From contig CAOKPI010000011.1 in NCBI GenBank assembly GCA_948470605.1, forward strand, positions 1-45,423: 45,423 nt of DNA, given 5' to 3'. The translations under genes were made by a program, and so were the position numbers. The notes below the pieces were generated by a model. That model was given only the letters and a program-made list of their open reading frames with translations, searched no databases and was not told the origin of the DNA. Below, piece after piece: positions 32,975 to 42,185 of this stretch; position 1 is the stretch's first letter; each line of letters starts with the position of its first letter. Source of the DNA: an uncultured Clostridium sp. (GTDB lineage Bacteria > Bacillota > Clostridia > TANB77 > CAG-508).

Positions 32975-35698
32975 TTATTCATCTTTTGCCGTATTGATGT
33001 GAAACAATTTAAACAATTCCACAATAACAATAGGAGCCAAAATCAAGACTACCAATTCTATGATATTCTGCGTTGGAAGCACTGGTATACTAAAAATAGT
33101 TCTCAAAGCAGGTATTGCAAGAATCACAAGCATCAAAGCTGCTGACGCAATGATTGCCCCAATCAATTTCGTATTATTCAACACTTTTGTTTTAAACACA
33201 GAATTTTTATTATCTCTTACATTAAATACGTGAGCTAATTCTGATAAAGCAAGAGTCACAAATGCCATCGTTTGACCCACTTCTATTTTAGACTCGTCCA
33301 AAGTCAATCCATCAATTGGCGTTGTCGTTGTAGCTAAGCCAATCATAAAGGCTACCAATGTTAAAATTCCAATCATTGCTCCTTGATAAACCACGCGCCA
33401 AGTCATTCCTTTGGTAAATACGCCTTTTCCTGGTTTGGCTGGTTTTCGTTTCATAATATCTGAATTGGCTGGGTCAAAGGCTAACGCTAAAGCTGGAAGC
33501 GAATCGGTTACTAGGTTAATCCATAAAATGTGAATTGGTAATAAAATTTCTAAACGAGAAATTTCGGTAATGCCAAACCAATTAGCAAATAGTGGTGTAC
33601 ACAAGGTTGCTAAAAATAGTACCACGATTTCTCCAACATTGCTAGATAATAAGAATTGGATTACTTTTAGAATATTATCGTAAATTCTTCTTCCTTCTTC
33701 TACTGCTGAAACAATGGTTGCGAAATTGTCATCTGTTAAAATGACATCTGCTGCTTCTTTTGCTACATCGGTTCCTACCCTTCCCATCGCACAGCCAATA
33801 TCTGATGTTTTCAATGCTGGGCTATCATTAACTCCGTCACCAGTCATAGCAACGATTTCTCCGTTTTTTTGCCAAGCTTTTACAATTCTTACTTTATGTT
33901 CTGGTGATACTCTAGCATAAACAGAAAATTGTCTTACTTTCTTTTCTAATTCTTCATCTGACATTTTTTCAAGTTCTAGCCCTGTAATAGCTTCTTCCTC
34001 TTTTTCTAAAATGCCCAATTTTTTCGCAATCGCTGTTGCTGTAATTTTGTGGTCTCCTGTAATCATTACGGTTTTAATGCCTGCTGTTTTACATTTTTCT
34101 ACTGCTACTTTGGCTTCTTCTCTTGGTGGGTCAATCATTCCTACCATACCAACGAAGATTAAATCCTTTTCCATGTTCTCCATTTCTTCATCCGTTGGCT
34201 TATGGTCAATTTCTTTATAGGCACAAGCTAACACTCTTAAAGCTTCCTTTGCCATTCCTTCGTTATGTTCTCGAATGGTAACAGCATAATTTTCTAAGTC
34301 TTGTTTCTCTTCCCCATTTAGCAAATAAGAATGACATCTTTTTAATAATTCGTCCACTCCACCTTTGGTATAAACGATATATTTTCCATTTTGTTCATTA
34401 ACTGTTGTCATTAATTTTCTATCTGAATCAAATGGAATTTCGTTTAAACGAGGGGTTCTGTCATAAATACTAGGGTCAAAATCTAATTTGAATGCCATGT
34501 CTACTAATGCCGTTTCTGTTGGGTCTCCTGTTAAGGTACCATCTTTTGCTATTTTGGTATCATTACATAACATATTGGCATACACTAATTTTTTGATATC
34601 TTCATTGATGTCTTTTATTTCTTCCAAGTCGTTTGTTTGATTATTGATAAATATTTTTTCTACTGTCATTTTGTTTTGGGTTAGCGTTCCTGTTTTATCG
34701 GAACAAATTACAGTAGCACTTCCTAGTGTTTCAACCGCTGGCAATCTTTTTACAATGGCATTTTTCTTGACCATCTTTTGCACACCAATTGCCAAAACAA
34801 TGGTAGATACGGCAACTAGTCCTTCTGGAATAGCTGCAACTGCAAGGCTAACTGCTGTCATAAACATATGAATTGGTTCTTTTCCTTGGATTAATCCTAT
34901 GAAAAAGATAAATACACAAATGGCTAATGCCGCAATTCCTAAGGTTTTTCCTAACTTATTTAGTTTTTGTTGTAATGGTGTTTCTTGTTTTTCGGTATTG
35001 TTTATCATTCCTGCAATTTTTCCTACTTCAGTTGTCATACCAGTTTCTACTACGATTCCTTTTCCTCTACCATAAGTCACTAAACTAGAAGAAAATAGCA
35101 TATTCACTCTATCACCAATTCCGATTTCTTCTCCATCAATTTTTTCAGTGCTTTTTTCGACTGGCACAGATTCTCCTGTTAAAGAAGCTTCTTGTGATTT
35201 TAGATTGACTGCTTCGATAATTCTTAAGTCAGCTGGGATATAATCTCCTGTATCTAGTACAACAATATCTCCTGGTACGAGTTCTTTGGCAGGAATTACG
35301 ATAATTTCTCCATTTCTGATTACTTTAGATGCATGGTCAGTTAGTTTTTGTAATGCCTCTAATGATTTTTCAGCTTTGGATTCTTGGCTGACTCCAATGA
35401 TAGCATTTACTACCACTACAATTAAAATGATGATAGTATCTGTAATTCCTTCTCCTTCTGCAATACCAACAGCACCTGATACAATGGCTGCTATGATTAA
35501 GACAATAATAGAAAAATCTTTAAATTGGTCAGCAAATCTTTGTAATAAAGTTTTCTTTTTGGCTGCTTTTAATTGATTCAGTCCATATTTTTCTTGCCTT
35601 TTTTCGACTTCTTCTTTGCTTAATCCTTTTTCTTGATTGGTTTGTAGTTCTGCTTCTACTTCTTTGATTTCTTGGTTGAACCATTTGTTCTTTTCCAA
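32975..35698 (-). CDS. P-type Ca2+-transporting ATPase
   Basis: 907 residues, the full length for P2-type ATPases. Cation N-terminal domain at 1-75, TGES (174-177) in the actuator, PEGL (291-294) in helix 4 as in calcium pumps, phosphorylation motif DKTGT (334-338), then KGGVDELLKRC, MITGDHKITA and MTGDGVNDSPAL. About ten membrane helices, the last six after residue 700. Exports Ca2+ using ATP. I accept the TTG start at 35698, 10 nt after AAGGAG; an ATG closer to the RBS is in the wrong frame. All eight or so CGG triplets are out of frame. Confidence 0.95.
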   Translation of the reverse strand: MEKNKWFNQEIKEVEAELQTNQEKGLSKEEVEKRQEKYGLNQLKAAKKKTLLQRFADQFKDFSIIVLIIAAIVSGAVGIAEGEGITDTIIILIVVVVNAIIGVSQESKAEKSLEALQKLTDHASKVIRNGEIIVIPAKELVPGDIVVLDTGDYIPADLRIIEAVNLKSQEASLTGESVPVEKSTEKIDGEEIGIGDRVNMLFSSSLVTYGRGKGIVVETGMTTEVGKIAGMINNTEKQETPLQQKLNKLGKTLGIAALAICVFIFFIGLIQGKEPIHMFMTAVSLAVAAIPEGLVAVSTIVLAIGVQKMVKKNAIVKRLPAVETLGSATVICSDKTGTLTQNKMTVEKIFINNQTNDLEEIKDINEDIKKLVYANMLCNDTKIAKDGTLTGDPTETALVDMAFKLDFDPSIYDRTPRLNEIPFDSDRKLMTTVNEQNGKYIVYTKGGVDELLKRCHSYLLNGEEKQDLENYAVTIREHNEGMAKEALRVLACAYKEIDHKPTDEEMENMEKDLIFVGMVGMIDPPREEAKVAVEKCKTAGIKTVMITGDHKITATAIAKKLGILEKEEEAITGLELEKMSDEELEKKVRQFSVYARVSPEHKVRIVKAWQKNGEIVAMTGDGVNDSPALKTSDIGCAMGRVGTDVAKEAADVILTDDNFATIVSAVEEGRRIYDNILKVIQFLLSSNVGEIVVLFLATLCTPLFANWFGITEISRLEILLPIHILWINLVTDSLPALALAFDPANSDIMKRKPAKPGKGVFTKGMTWRVVYQGAMIGILTLVAFMIGLATTTTPIDGLTLDESKIEVGQTMAFVTLALSELAHVFNVRDNKNSVFKTKVLNNTKLIGAIIASAALMLVILAIPALRTIFSIPVLPTQNIIELVVLILAPIVIVELFKLFHINTAKDE

Positions 35699-35719
35699 CT
35701 TGAACCATCTCCTTTTTTT

Positions 35720-35765
35720 ATATTGTAAGAAAAATCGACTGAAAGGAAGATTTTTCTTACAATAT
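35720..35765. repeat. 17-bp inverted repeat in the leader of the Ca2+-ATPase
   Basis: ATATTGTAAGAAAAATC (35720-35736) and its perfect complement (35749-35765), ending about 10 nt from the RBS. A second hairpin, GTTAGATTTTCT...AGAAAATCTTAAC, lies at about 35779-35817. Confidence 0.65.
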
Positions 35766-35817
35766 AATTATGCGAAGGTTAGATTTTCTTGCGATTACAT
35801 CGCTTAGAAAATCTTAA

Positions 35818-36042
35818 CTCCGTTTTTTAATAGTTTTTACATTTTTATAACATTTATGTTTTAATTTTAATTTATTTTTCAGTTTATTCTATCAGCATTC
35901 ATAACAAAAGACTTTTAAAAGGAAAGCTTTTCGTATTCCTTTTAAAAGTCTCGCTTACTATATTCAATAGCTTACTAACCAGATATATCTACTATATCGC
36001 GACTGTTGATTAGTAATATAAAGCTACTCCCTTTTAAATCTT
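35818..36042. other. Intergenic stretch with hairpins
   Basis: A perfect 16-bp stem AGACTTTTAAAAGGAA (35909-35924) with its complement (35936-35951), and a weaker TTACTAACCA/TTGATTAGTAA pairing (about 35969-36020). These are likely terminator-type structures after the Fic gene. No gene seen. Confidence 0.55.
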
Positions 36043-36696
36043 CTATTCATCAATTCCAAAAATACAATGATTGTATAAAAACCTTTCTATTTGTTCACTT
36101 TGGTTAGTATCATAATATTGAGTTAATAATTGACTAAATTCTTTTAAATGTTTATCTTGTACCATTAAAATACCTTTTCCATTTTGAATTAAAATTTTAT
36201 TAGCACTTATCAAACTCGTTCGTTTATTTCCATCCCAAAACAATTGATTTCTCATACCATAAAGCATATATTTAATAGCTCTGGTTGTAACATTTTCTAT
36301 TGCTAGAATCTCATTTAGTTTTGTTTTTACCTCGTCTTCTTTTGGTATATCTGGTACATATTCTGTTCCTGATATTAATACTTTTCCTGTTCGTAAGCTT
36401 CCCCATTGCAAAGATTCATTTCTTGCTACGAATTCATTTATTTGGCATATATATTCTAAACTAAATTCTTCTTCTATGGTTGCTATCACGTATTTCCAAG
36501 CATCTCTTAAATTCAAAATACATTGTATATCATCTAATTTTAAGTTTGGTACATTGACTCCATTTAAAATGGTTTCTGTTTCAGGAAATGTGACATCACA
36601 TCCTTCTATTCTAGCATTGCTGTATATGTTATTTACTAACATTTTTTTAGCTAAAAATATATTTTCTTGCTGCGTTAATTGATATTTGTCTTGCAT
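36043..36696 (-). CDS. Fic-domain protein with altered active-site histidine
   Basis: 217 residues. The Fic core reads NQLFWDGNKRTSL (about 152-164), where the usual HxFx(D/E)GN(G/K)R has Gln at the histidine position. A near-canonical inhibitory helix is seen at NARIEGCDVTFPE (about 27-39), with Asn for the first Ser/Thr. Fic enzymes transfer AMP or other nucleotide parts to proteins using that histidine, so activity may be lost or changed. ATG at 36696 after AGGTGA. Stand-alone gene next to tRNA-Glu; no antitoxin partner is visible. Confidence 0.8.
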   Translation of the reverse strand: MQDKYQLTQQENIFLAKKMLVNNIYSNARIEGCDVTFPETETILNGVNVPNLKLDDIQCILNLRDAWKYVIATIEEEFSLEYICQINEFVARNESLQWGSLRTGKVLISGTEYVPDIPKEDEVKTKLNEILAIENVTTRAIKYMLYGMRNQLFWDGNKRTSLISANKILIQNGKGILMVQDKHLKEFSQLLTQYYDTNQSEQIERFLYNHCIFGIDE

Positions 36697-36731
36697 TTTT
36701 TCACCTGACTTTCAACTTCTTTTGGAAGTTT

Positions 36732-36806
36732 TGGTGACCCCTACGGGAATCGAACCCATGATTCCACCTTGAGAGGGTGGCGTCTTAACCGCTTGACCAA
36801 GGGGCC
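36732..36806 (-). tRNA. tRNA-Glu (CTC anticodon)
   Basis: 75 nt with encoded CCA. The anticodon stem CCACC/GGTGG encloses CTCTCAA, giving CTC (reads GAG). Acceptor GGCCCCT pairs with AGGGGTC and the T-arm contains GGTTCGATTCC. Confidence 0.93.
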
Positions 36807-36868
36807 TTGTCAATACTTATTAGTTATATCATTTTTTTTCAGTTTCGTCAACTACTAAAAAGAAATTT

Positions 36869-37264
36869 TTAAACAGCTAAATCCAAAATCTCTTTCAACC
36901 TTTTAAACTGTTTTGTCAAATATAAATAACCAATTAAGCTTTCAAAAGCAGTCGCATATTTATATTCTTGTACATTAGCATTTTTAGGTAAATGATGACT
37001 TTCTGCATTTCTACCGCGTCTTACGATATTTTTTTCTTCTTCGGTCAATTTATCATGAATTTCCTCCAAAAGTCTTGCTTGGCTTTTGGCTTTTACATAT
37101 TTGATTGTTTCGATGTGTAATTTGTGTGGTTTTAAATTTGTCTTATTAACCAGATTACTTCTTATATATAATTCATAAACACAATCTCCTACATATGCCC
37201 ACGTTAATGGTGATAGAAGATTAATTTCTTCTTCTGGTCTATCTAAATGAATCCATTCTTCCAT
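36869..37264 (-). CDS. mrnC: Mini-ribonuclease III
   Basis: 131 residues, usual size. An RNase III catalytic fold without a double-strand RNA-binding domain: LSPLTWAYVGDCVYELYIRS near the start holds the acidic Asp, and ATAFESLIGYLYL near the end holds the Glu; VRRGRNAESHHLPKNA is typical of MrnC. Matures 23S rRNA. ATG at 37264 after AAAAGGAAA. Its CGG (CGC GGT) is out of frame. Downstream of the GTPase gene and probably in the same transcript. Confidence 0.93.
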   Translation of the reverse strand: MEEWIHLDRPEEEINLLSPLTWAYVGDCVYELYIRSNLVNKTNLKPHKLHIETIKYVKAKSQARLLEEIHDKLTEEEKNIVRRGRNAESHHLPKNANVQEYKYATAFESLIGYLYLTKQFKRLKEILDLAV

Positions 37265-37305
37265 TTTTTATTTCCTTTTTATTTTATTTGTTTCGCATCC
37301 ATAAT

Positions 37306-38217
37306 TTAGCTTGGATTTTCTATTGTGATTTTTCCGATCATTCCATTCTTGAATTCGTCTAATAGAATTCTTGCTGTTTTTTCTTCATCTATGTTGCCTC
37401 CAGAAATGATACAACCTCTTTTTCTTCCTATGGCAAGCATAATTTCATAGATATTTTCGTTTTCTGGTTGTTCTTGTGCAAGCGTTTCTTCGATAAACTG
37501 TTCTGATATTTTATATCTTTCACATAGCTTGGTTCTGTCATTTTCTATTAAAAATTTTGTTAGATAATAAGCTATCTCTACTCTTTCTAATATATTTTCT
37601 TTGATGGTTCCTGTGAAAGCTAAGTTCAAAGCAACTTCTTCACTTTCAAATTTGGGCCACAATACCCCTGGTGTATCTAGCAATTCTATTTTGTCATTGA
37701 TTCGAATCCATTGTTTTTGCTTGGTTACACCTGGTTTGTTTCCTACTCCTGCTGTTGTTCTTTTGGAAATTCGATTGATAAAAGATGATTTCCCAACATT
37801 TGGTATTCCTAATATCATCGCTCTTATTTTTCTTCCAATTCTCCCTTTGTCAGCTTGTTCTTGTAAATCTGTGTTCATAATATTTTCAATTTTTCGGATG
37901 CATTGGTCAATTCCTTTTCCTGAATTGGCCTCTATTGCTACTGCTGGTATGCCCTTCTTTTCAAAATATTGCAACCATAATTGATTTTGCTTTTCATCTG
38001 CTAAGTCACATTTATTTAATACAATTATTTTCTTTTTTCCTTTTGTGATACTTGCTATATCTGGATTTTGACTAGAAATTGGTATTCTACTATCTAGCAA
38101 TTCTATTACAATATCTATTATCTTTAAATCTTCTTGTATTTGTCTTCTGGTTTTTGCCATATGTCCTGGATACCAGTTGATGTTCATCTTAGAAATCATT
38201 TCTTCACTATTATTCAT
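37306..38217 (-). CDS. rbgA: Ribosome biogenesis GTPase RbgA (YlqF)
   Basis: 303 residues. A circularly permuted GTPase: NWYPGHMAKTRR at the N-terminus, LNKCDL (G4) about residue 70, then GIPNVGKSSFINR (G1) about 138 and LLDTPGVLWP (G3) about 180, and an ANTAR-like C-terminal domain. Needed for late 50S assembly. ATG at 38217; a second ATG 10 codons later (MNINWYPGHM) is the more usual family start but has a weaker RBS. Starts 5 nt after the amidotransferase gene. Confidence 0.95.
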   Translation of the reverse strand: MNNSEEMISKMNINWYPGHMAKTRRQIQEDLKIIDIVIELLDSRIPISSQNPDIASITKGKKKIIVLNKCDLADEKQNQLWLQYFEKKGIPAVAIEANSGKGIDQCIRKIENIMNTDLQEQADKGRIGRKIRAMILGIPNVGKSSFINRISKRTTAGVGNKPGVTKQKQWIRINDKIELLDTPGVLWPKFESEEVALNLAFTGTIKENILERVEIAYYLTKFLIENDRTKLCERYKISEQFIEETLAQEQPENENIYEIMLAIGRKRGCIISGGNIDEEKTARILLDEFKNGMIGKITIENPS

Positions 38218-38221
38218 TTAT

Positions 38222-38914
38222 TTAACCTCTTTTTTCAATTTGTTTACATGCTTTAACAAATTCTTTAAAAATATTTTGCATGTTCTCTTCTTCCATAATT
38301 TCTGGATGCCATTTTAAGCCAAAACAAAATCTTTTATTTTTTAACTCTATTGCCTCTACAAAGCCATCTAAATCATGTGCCACAATATCAAAATGTTTCA
38401 CATCACCATCTTTTATCATAACATTATGAATACTATTAACACCTACTTTTTTATTCTCACCCAATAATTTATATAATCTTGATGTTTCTTCAATCATAAT
38501 ATCATGCCTATAATCTTTATCATACACATTATGCGATTCATCTCTTTCTTTTTGAACACAATCACCTTGTGAAAATAGCATATTATTAATTCCACAACAA
38601 ATTCCCAATAACGGAATATCATTTTCAATTGCATATTTGGCAACATAAATTTCATGTTCTCCCGTTTGCCAACCGCCTTGCAAAATAAATCCATTACATA
38701 AACTTAAAATATCATGGAAATTTTTCTTTTCTTTTTCAGTCATTTCTTCATTATAATTAATGTTGGTTGGCAAAACGCCAATAGCAACAGCATCATTTTT
38801 AATCATTAGTTTTCTAAAATCATCTGTTATCTTTTGTTTTGTCCACAAAGATTTCGCGTCATTAATTGGTTTTCCTATAATTCCTACTATTGTCATAGTT
38901 TTTATTTTCTCCAT
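38222..38914 (-). CDS. Class I glutamine amidotransferase, gamma-glutamyl-GABA hydrolase type
   Basis: 230 residues. Begins VGIIGKPI; the nucleophile Cys lies in PLLGICCGINNML (about 125), and the His and Glu in GLKWHPEIMEEE near 205. This is the PuuD / peptidase C26 layout. It hydrolyses gamma-glutamyl amides; the substrate is not predictable. Start ambiguous between the ATG at 38914 and an ATG 7 codons later. Its two CGG triplets are out of frame. Confidence 0.85.
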   Translation of the reverse strand: MEKIKTMTIVGIIGKPINDAKSLWTKQKITDDFRKLMIKNDAVAIGVLPTNINYNEEMTEKEKKNFHDILSLCNGFILQGGWQTGEHEIYVAKYAIENDIPLLGICCGINNMLFSQGDCVQKERDESHNVYDKDYRHDIMIEETSRLYKLLGENKKVGVNSIHNVMIKDGDVKHFDIVAHDLDGFVEAIELKNKRFCFGLKWHPEIMEEENMQNIFKEFVKACKQIEKRG

Positions 38915-38950
38915 TCATTTAAAATTCTTCGCTGTTAAAAAATAAATCAT

Positions 38951-39442
38951 TTACAATGTTCTATAATTATTTTTATCTGCTCTATCGTCCATTTCTCTAT
39001 CAAACTGTTCATTTTTATAGAACCAATCTGTCTTTTTGTCCTTTGGATTTGCCTTTCTACTTTTATCTAATAATAGGTCAAACAACACTGCTACAGGTAT
39101 TGTAATTCCTATTAATGCTATAAAGGTATTCAGATACATTCCCGCATTAGACATATTCATATCTGAATTAGCTGTTATTAATGTTGTGATTCCTGTCATT
39201 AAATTGGTTCCAAAATACATGCCATAACCTAATAAATAGATAAGAGCACCTATCATTTTCCTTTTTATAATAAGTAGCATACATGCTAATACCACAAATA
39301 ATAAAATGATTTCCAATGTTTGATTCAAAGGTTCAATTCCTCCAAAATCTGCTCCTAATTCATAGGTAACAGCAACGATAATTCTAAATGCCCAAAACAT
39401 TGCCATAAACATAACTAATAACCATGTCGAAAAATTTTTCAT
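38951..39442 (-). CDS. Hypothetical four-helix membrane protein
   Basis: 163 residues. Hydrophobic segments lie near 7-28, 42-62, 65-85 and 105-125, and the C-terminal tail is charged (KNEQFDREMDDRADKN). No family recognised. ATG at 39442 behind GAGAGGA. It starts just after an inverted pair of 28-bp repeats. Confidence 0.6.
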   Translation of the reverse strand: MKNFSTWLLVMFMAMFWAFRIIVAVTYELGADFGGIEPLNQTLEIILLFVVLACMLLIIKRKMIGALIYLLGYGMYFGTNLMTGITTLITANSDMNMSNAGMYLNTFIALIGITIPVAVLFDLLLDKSRKANPKDKKTDWFYKNEQFDREMDDRADKNNYRTL

Positions 39443-39470
39443 TTGTTTTTCCTCTCTTTCTTTATTTTGG

Positions 39471-39566
39471 GGACATGGGGACGTAGATAATGTCCCTTAA
39501 TACTTAAAATTATTAACTCGATAATATTTCTTATAATAGGGACATTATCTACGTCCCCATGTCCCA
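39471..39566. repeat. Inverted pair of the 28-bp GGGACATGGGGACGTAGAT repeat
   Basis: Identical arms at 39471-39498 and, inverted, 39539-39566, with a 40-nt AT-rich spacer. The same unit occurs at 12049 and 12259 with one base changed, and as a variant at 10823. Confidence 0.85.
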
Positions 39567-39616
39567 ATCCCTCTTTTAAAAAGAAGACAGAAAAATCCGC
39601 CTTCTTTTCTAGTTTC

Positions 39617-39922
39617 TTAGTCTACAAAATCAAAATCATCTTTGAACTTTTCTTTGAAAATTTCAAATACTTTATTTAATATTTCTTCATCTTCAATACT
39701 TACATAAGATTCTTCATCAGACTCTTCATCAGTATCTTCTACTTTAAGTATTACTACTTCCCCTTCTTCCTCTTCTCCTTCTTCTGTAACAGGTAATAAT
39801 ACCACATATTCTTCTTCGTCTAATTCTACTAAGTCTAAAAATTCAAATTTTACTTCATTTCCTTCTTCGTCATTTAATATTACTATGTTGTCTAAATCTT
39901 CTCCTTCAAAGTTTTCTTCCAT
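39617..39922 (-). CDS. DUF1292 family acidic protein
   Basis: 101 residues, strongly acidic, with DNIVILNDEEGNEVKFEFLDLVELDEEEYVVLLPV at the start, which marks the DUF1292 (YrzB) family. Function unknown. Clostridia and bacilli usually keep it next to ruvX and the IreB gene, as here. ATG at 39922 after AAGGAG. Confidence 0.9.
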   Translation of the reverse strand: MEENFEGEDLDNIVILNDEEGNEVKFEFLDLVELDEEEYVVLLPVTEEGEEEEGEVVILKVEDTDEESDEESYVSIEDEEILNKVFEIFKEKFKDDFDFVD

Positions 39923-40039
39923 TCCTTTTCTCCTTTCAAATTTTGTTTCATTATATTTTACAATTAATATAATAACCTATTTTAAATTAATTTTCAATGA
40001 ATTTTCCCATTTTTTATAAAATTGATTAAAATTATTATA

Positions 40040-40120
40040 TTGTGCATTTCTGTAATTTATAAGAAGACGAAATTGTACGTTTGTACGTTGAGTTTTCTTA
40101 TGAATTGCAAAAATGTGCAA
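40040..40120. repeat. Imperfect inverted repeat between ruvX and DUF1292
   Basis: TTGTGCATTT (40040-40049) pairs with AAATGTGCAA (40111-40120), and the pairing continues inward through ATAAGAA/TTCTTAT, with GTACGTTTGTACGT in the loop. A possible attenuator between the two genes. Confidence 0.55.
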
Positions 40121-40134
40121 GATGATGATTTTAA

Positions 40135-40548
40135 TTAATTTTTATTTAAATATGTCTCTAGTATATACATAGCAGATATAGTATCCACAACATCTCTTTT
40201 TTTATTCTTGTTAACCTCTAAAAAATTCATTGTCTTATGAGCTTCCACTGTTGTCAATCTTTCATCTACTGTTTCTATTTTTAATTGATTATATTTACAC
40301 TTTAATTTATGGATAAATTCTTTTGTTACCTTTGCTCTTTCGGATATGGTTCCATTCATATGAAGAGGCATACCAACTACAATGGTTTCTATTTCATAAG
40401 TTGCTAAAATTTCATCTAACCTTCTTAATATAACCTTATCAGAGCCATTTCTTTGTATGGTCTCTAATCCTTGTGCTGTGATATTTAAGGCATCTGTTAT
40501 CGCTATTCCCACTCTTGCTTCTCCATAATCAATTCCTAACATTCTCAT
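40135..40548 (-). CDS. ruvX: Putative pre-16S rRNA nuclease / Holliday junction resolvase YqgF
   Basis: 137 residues, usual length. The RNase H fold begins MLGIDYGEARVGIAITDA; later VGMPLHMNG and ETVDERLTTVEAH hold the other acidic residues. Follows the IreB gene by 2 nt, showing a shared transcript. Confidence 0.94.
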   Translation of the reverse strand: MRMLGIDYGEARVGIAITDALNITAQGLETIQRNGSDKVILRRLDEILATYEIETIVVGMPLHMNGTISERAKVTKEFIHKLKCKYNQLKIETVDERLTTVEAHKTMNFLEVNKNKKRDVVDTISAMYILETYLNKN

Positions 40549-40550
40549 CT

Positions 40551-40808
40551 TTATTTCTCATCTAATCCTATATAATCTTTTACCATTTTTTCTAGCAATT
40601 CATCTCTTTCAATGGCTCTTATCTTATTTCTAGCATCTTTATGGCTAGTGATATAAGTTGGGTCTCCTGATAAGATATAGCCAACAATTTGATTGATTGG
40701 ATTATATCCTTTTTCCACTAAAGATTCATATACTTCTTTTAAAATCTCTCTACATTTCAGATTTTCTTCTCTTTCTACCTCAAAATGCATTGTCTTGTCA
40801 AACTCCAT
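40551..40808 (-). CDS. IreB family regulatory phosphoprotein
   Basis: 85 residues (YrzL/DUF965 family). Contains [20 protein letters not shown] and [17 protein letters not shown], typical of the family; in Enterococcus IreB is phosphorylated by the Ser/Thr kinase IreK and affects cephalosporin resistance. First gene of the ireB-ruvX-DUF1292 set. ATG at 40808 after AAGGAGG. Confidence 0.94.
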   Translation of the reverse strand: MEFDKTMHFEVEREENLKCREILKEVYESLVEKGYNPINQIVGYILSGDPTYITSHKDARNKIRAIERDELLEKMVKDYIGLDEK

Positions 40809-40850
40809 TGTTCCTTCCTCCTTCTTCTTTCTTATTCTTCTTTATCTTCT

Positions 40851-40994
40851 ATTTATCGTTTATTATATTTTTATGAAATAACAATTCGTGGGGACCGACA
40901 AATTATAGACTGTTAGCAAATTTTTTCAAAAAATTTGTGTTACAGTCTGTTATGCAGTTGAGAGTTATGAATAAAAAATATAATAAACGATAAA
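40851..40994. repeat. MITE-like element, copy C (144 bp)
   Basis: Terminal inverted repeats ATTTATCGTTTATTATATTT and complement. Core TAACAATTCGTGGGGACC, AGACTGTTA...TACAGTCT and GAGAGTTAT as in copies A and B; the middle hairpin is AAATTTTTT/AAAAAATTT. It ends 8 bp from the stop of the GGDEF-like gene. Confidence 0.75.
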
Positions 40995-41001
40995 TGGATG
41001 A

Positions 41002-42141
41002 CTATATATTCGTTATATCACTTTCTTGTACATCTGCATGGTCTAAATACTCCTCTAATTTCTTTAACACTTCCTCTAATCCAGTCCCTTTATAATAAGA
41101 AGATATCACAAAATTCAATTTAGGCATAGCAATTTCTTTACAGCCTGCTCCTTTTGGTTCTGCTCCTGACATTCTAACCTCTAAATTTAGTTCTTGTCGT
41201 TCTTCCTCTGTTAGTTCAATTTGCATATTTTCCACTTTTTCTTTTATCTCATTCAAAAAACCTGCCACGCCACTTGCTTCCACTCCAGAGAATGCAATCA
41301 CAAATTTAGGTCCCATATATCTTACAAACACATAATCTTGTGATAAATTCTCCATAATATATTGACTAATTTGTGTTATTACCTTATTTCCTAATTCTCT
41401 GCAATATTTTCTATTAATCTCTTGAATATTTGTTATTTTAAACATACAAATGGTTGAAATGGTATATTGGTCAATAATTCTCTTTCCTTCTCCATATAAA
41501 TATTCCTCTGAATACAAGCCAGTAAATAAATCTTTTCTTACTATCGATTCTAGTGTTTTTTGGTGTACTACTGTTTTTAAGACAGAAACGATATTTTCTT
41601 TAATAACCTCTAATACAGTAGTATCTACATTATCGAAATCATGTGGTGTTCCACTTTCCATAATCCAATAACCAATATATACATTATCAATATAAAGAGG
41701 AAAAAATATAGCTGATTTGGCTCTTCCAAATTCCATTTCTTGATAAGGCAGTCTTTCATTTTCATTATTTACTGTCACATATTTGGGCGTTGCTGATTGT
41801 ACACTATCTTTAAACATATCTATATCTTGCAAAGCTTTTAAAGCATTCCAATGTTTTTTATCTACATTAGAAGCCTTTACTTGATATTCTGCGCCATCAA
41901 ACACTACAATCGTTGAATATTTAATTTCATATCTTTCAATTAATATGTCATTGATTTTCTTTATTTTTTGTTCAACACTTGATGTCTCTCCTATCGCATT
42001 GATAAAATCCTGTACAACATATAAATTGGTAATCTTTTGATTCATGTTTTTAAATTTCTGTATCTTTTTATGTATGGCTACATTATATATGACTAACCCC
42101 AATACAATTAAGACTAAGATTACTACAACTACTATTATCAC
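41002..42141 (-). CDS. Membrane protein with GAF-like and degenerate GGDEF domains
   Basis: 379 residues. One N-terminal membrane helix (1-21) and a short coil, then a GAF-like domain (about 45-190, with FFPLYIDNVYIGYWIMES), then a diguanylate-cyclase fold (about 200-370, DLFTGLYSEEYLYGEG). The signature loop reads RYMGPKF (274-280) instead of RYGGDEF, so cyclase activity is unlikely; it may sense or bind a nucleotide. GTG start at 42141 with AGGAGG 7 nt upstream. Follows the ATPase gene by about 44 nt on the same strand, likely the same operon. Confidence 0.78.
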   Translation of the reverse strand: MIIVVVVILVLIVLGLVIYNVAIHKKIQKFKNMNQKITNLYVVQDFINAIGETSSVEQKIKKINDILIERYEIKYSTIVVFDGAEYQVKASNVDKKHWNALKALQDIDMFKDSVQSATPKYVTVNNENERLPYQEMEFGRAKSAIFFPLYIDNVYIGYWIMESGTPHDFDNVDTTVLEVIKENIVSVLKTVVHQKTLESIVRKDLFTGLYSEEYLYGEGKRIIDQYTISTICMFKITNIQEINRKYCRELGNKVITQISQYIMENLSQDYVFVRYMGPKFVIAFSGVEASGVAGFLNEIKEKVENMQIELTEEERQELNLEVRMSGAEPKGAGCKEIAMPKLNFVISSYYKGTGLEEVLKKLEEYLDHADVQESDITNI

Positions 42142-42185
42142 AATTTATCCTCCTTTTGTTGAAATGGTCTTTGGTCTGTTATAAT

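Noticed and set aside
39471..39566. CRISPR-like repeats
   Set aside because: Only inverted pairs, no regular spacer array and no cas genes.
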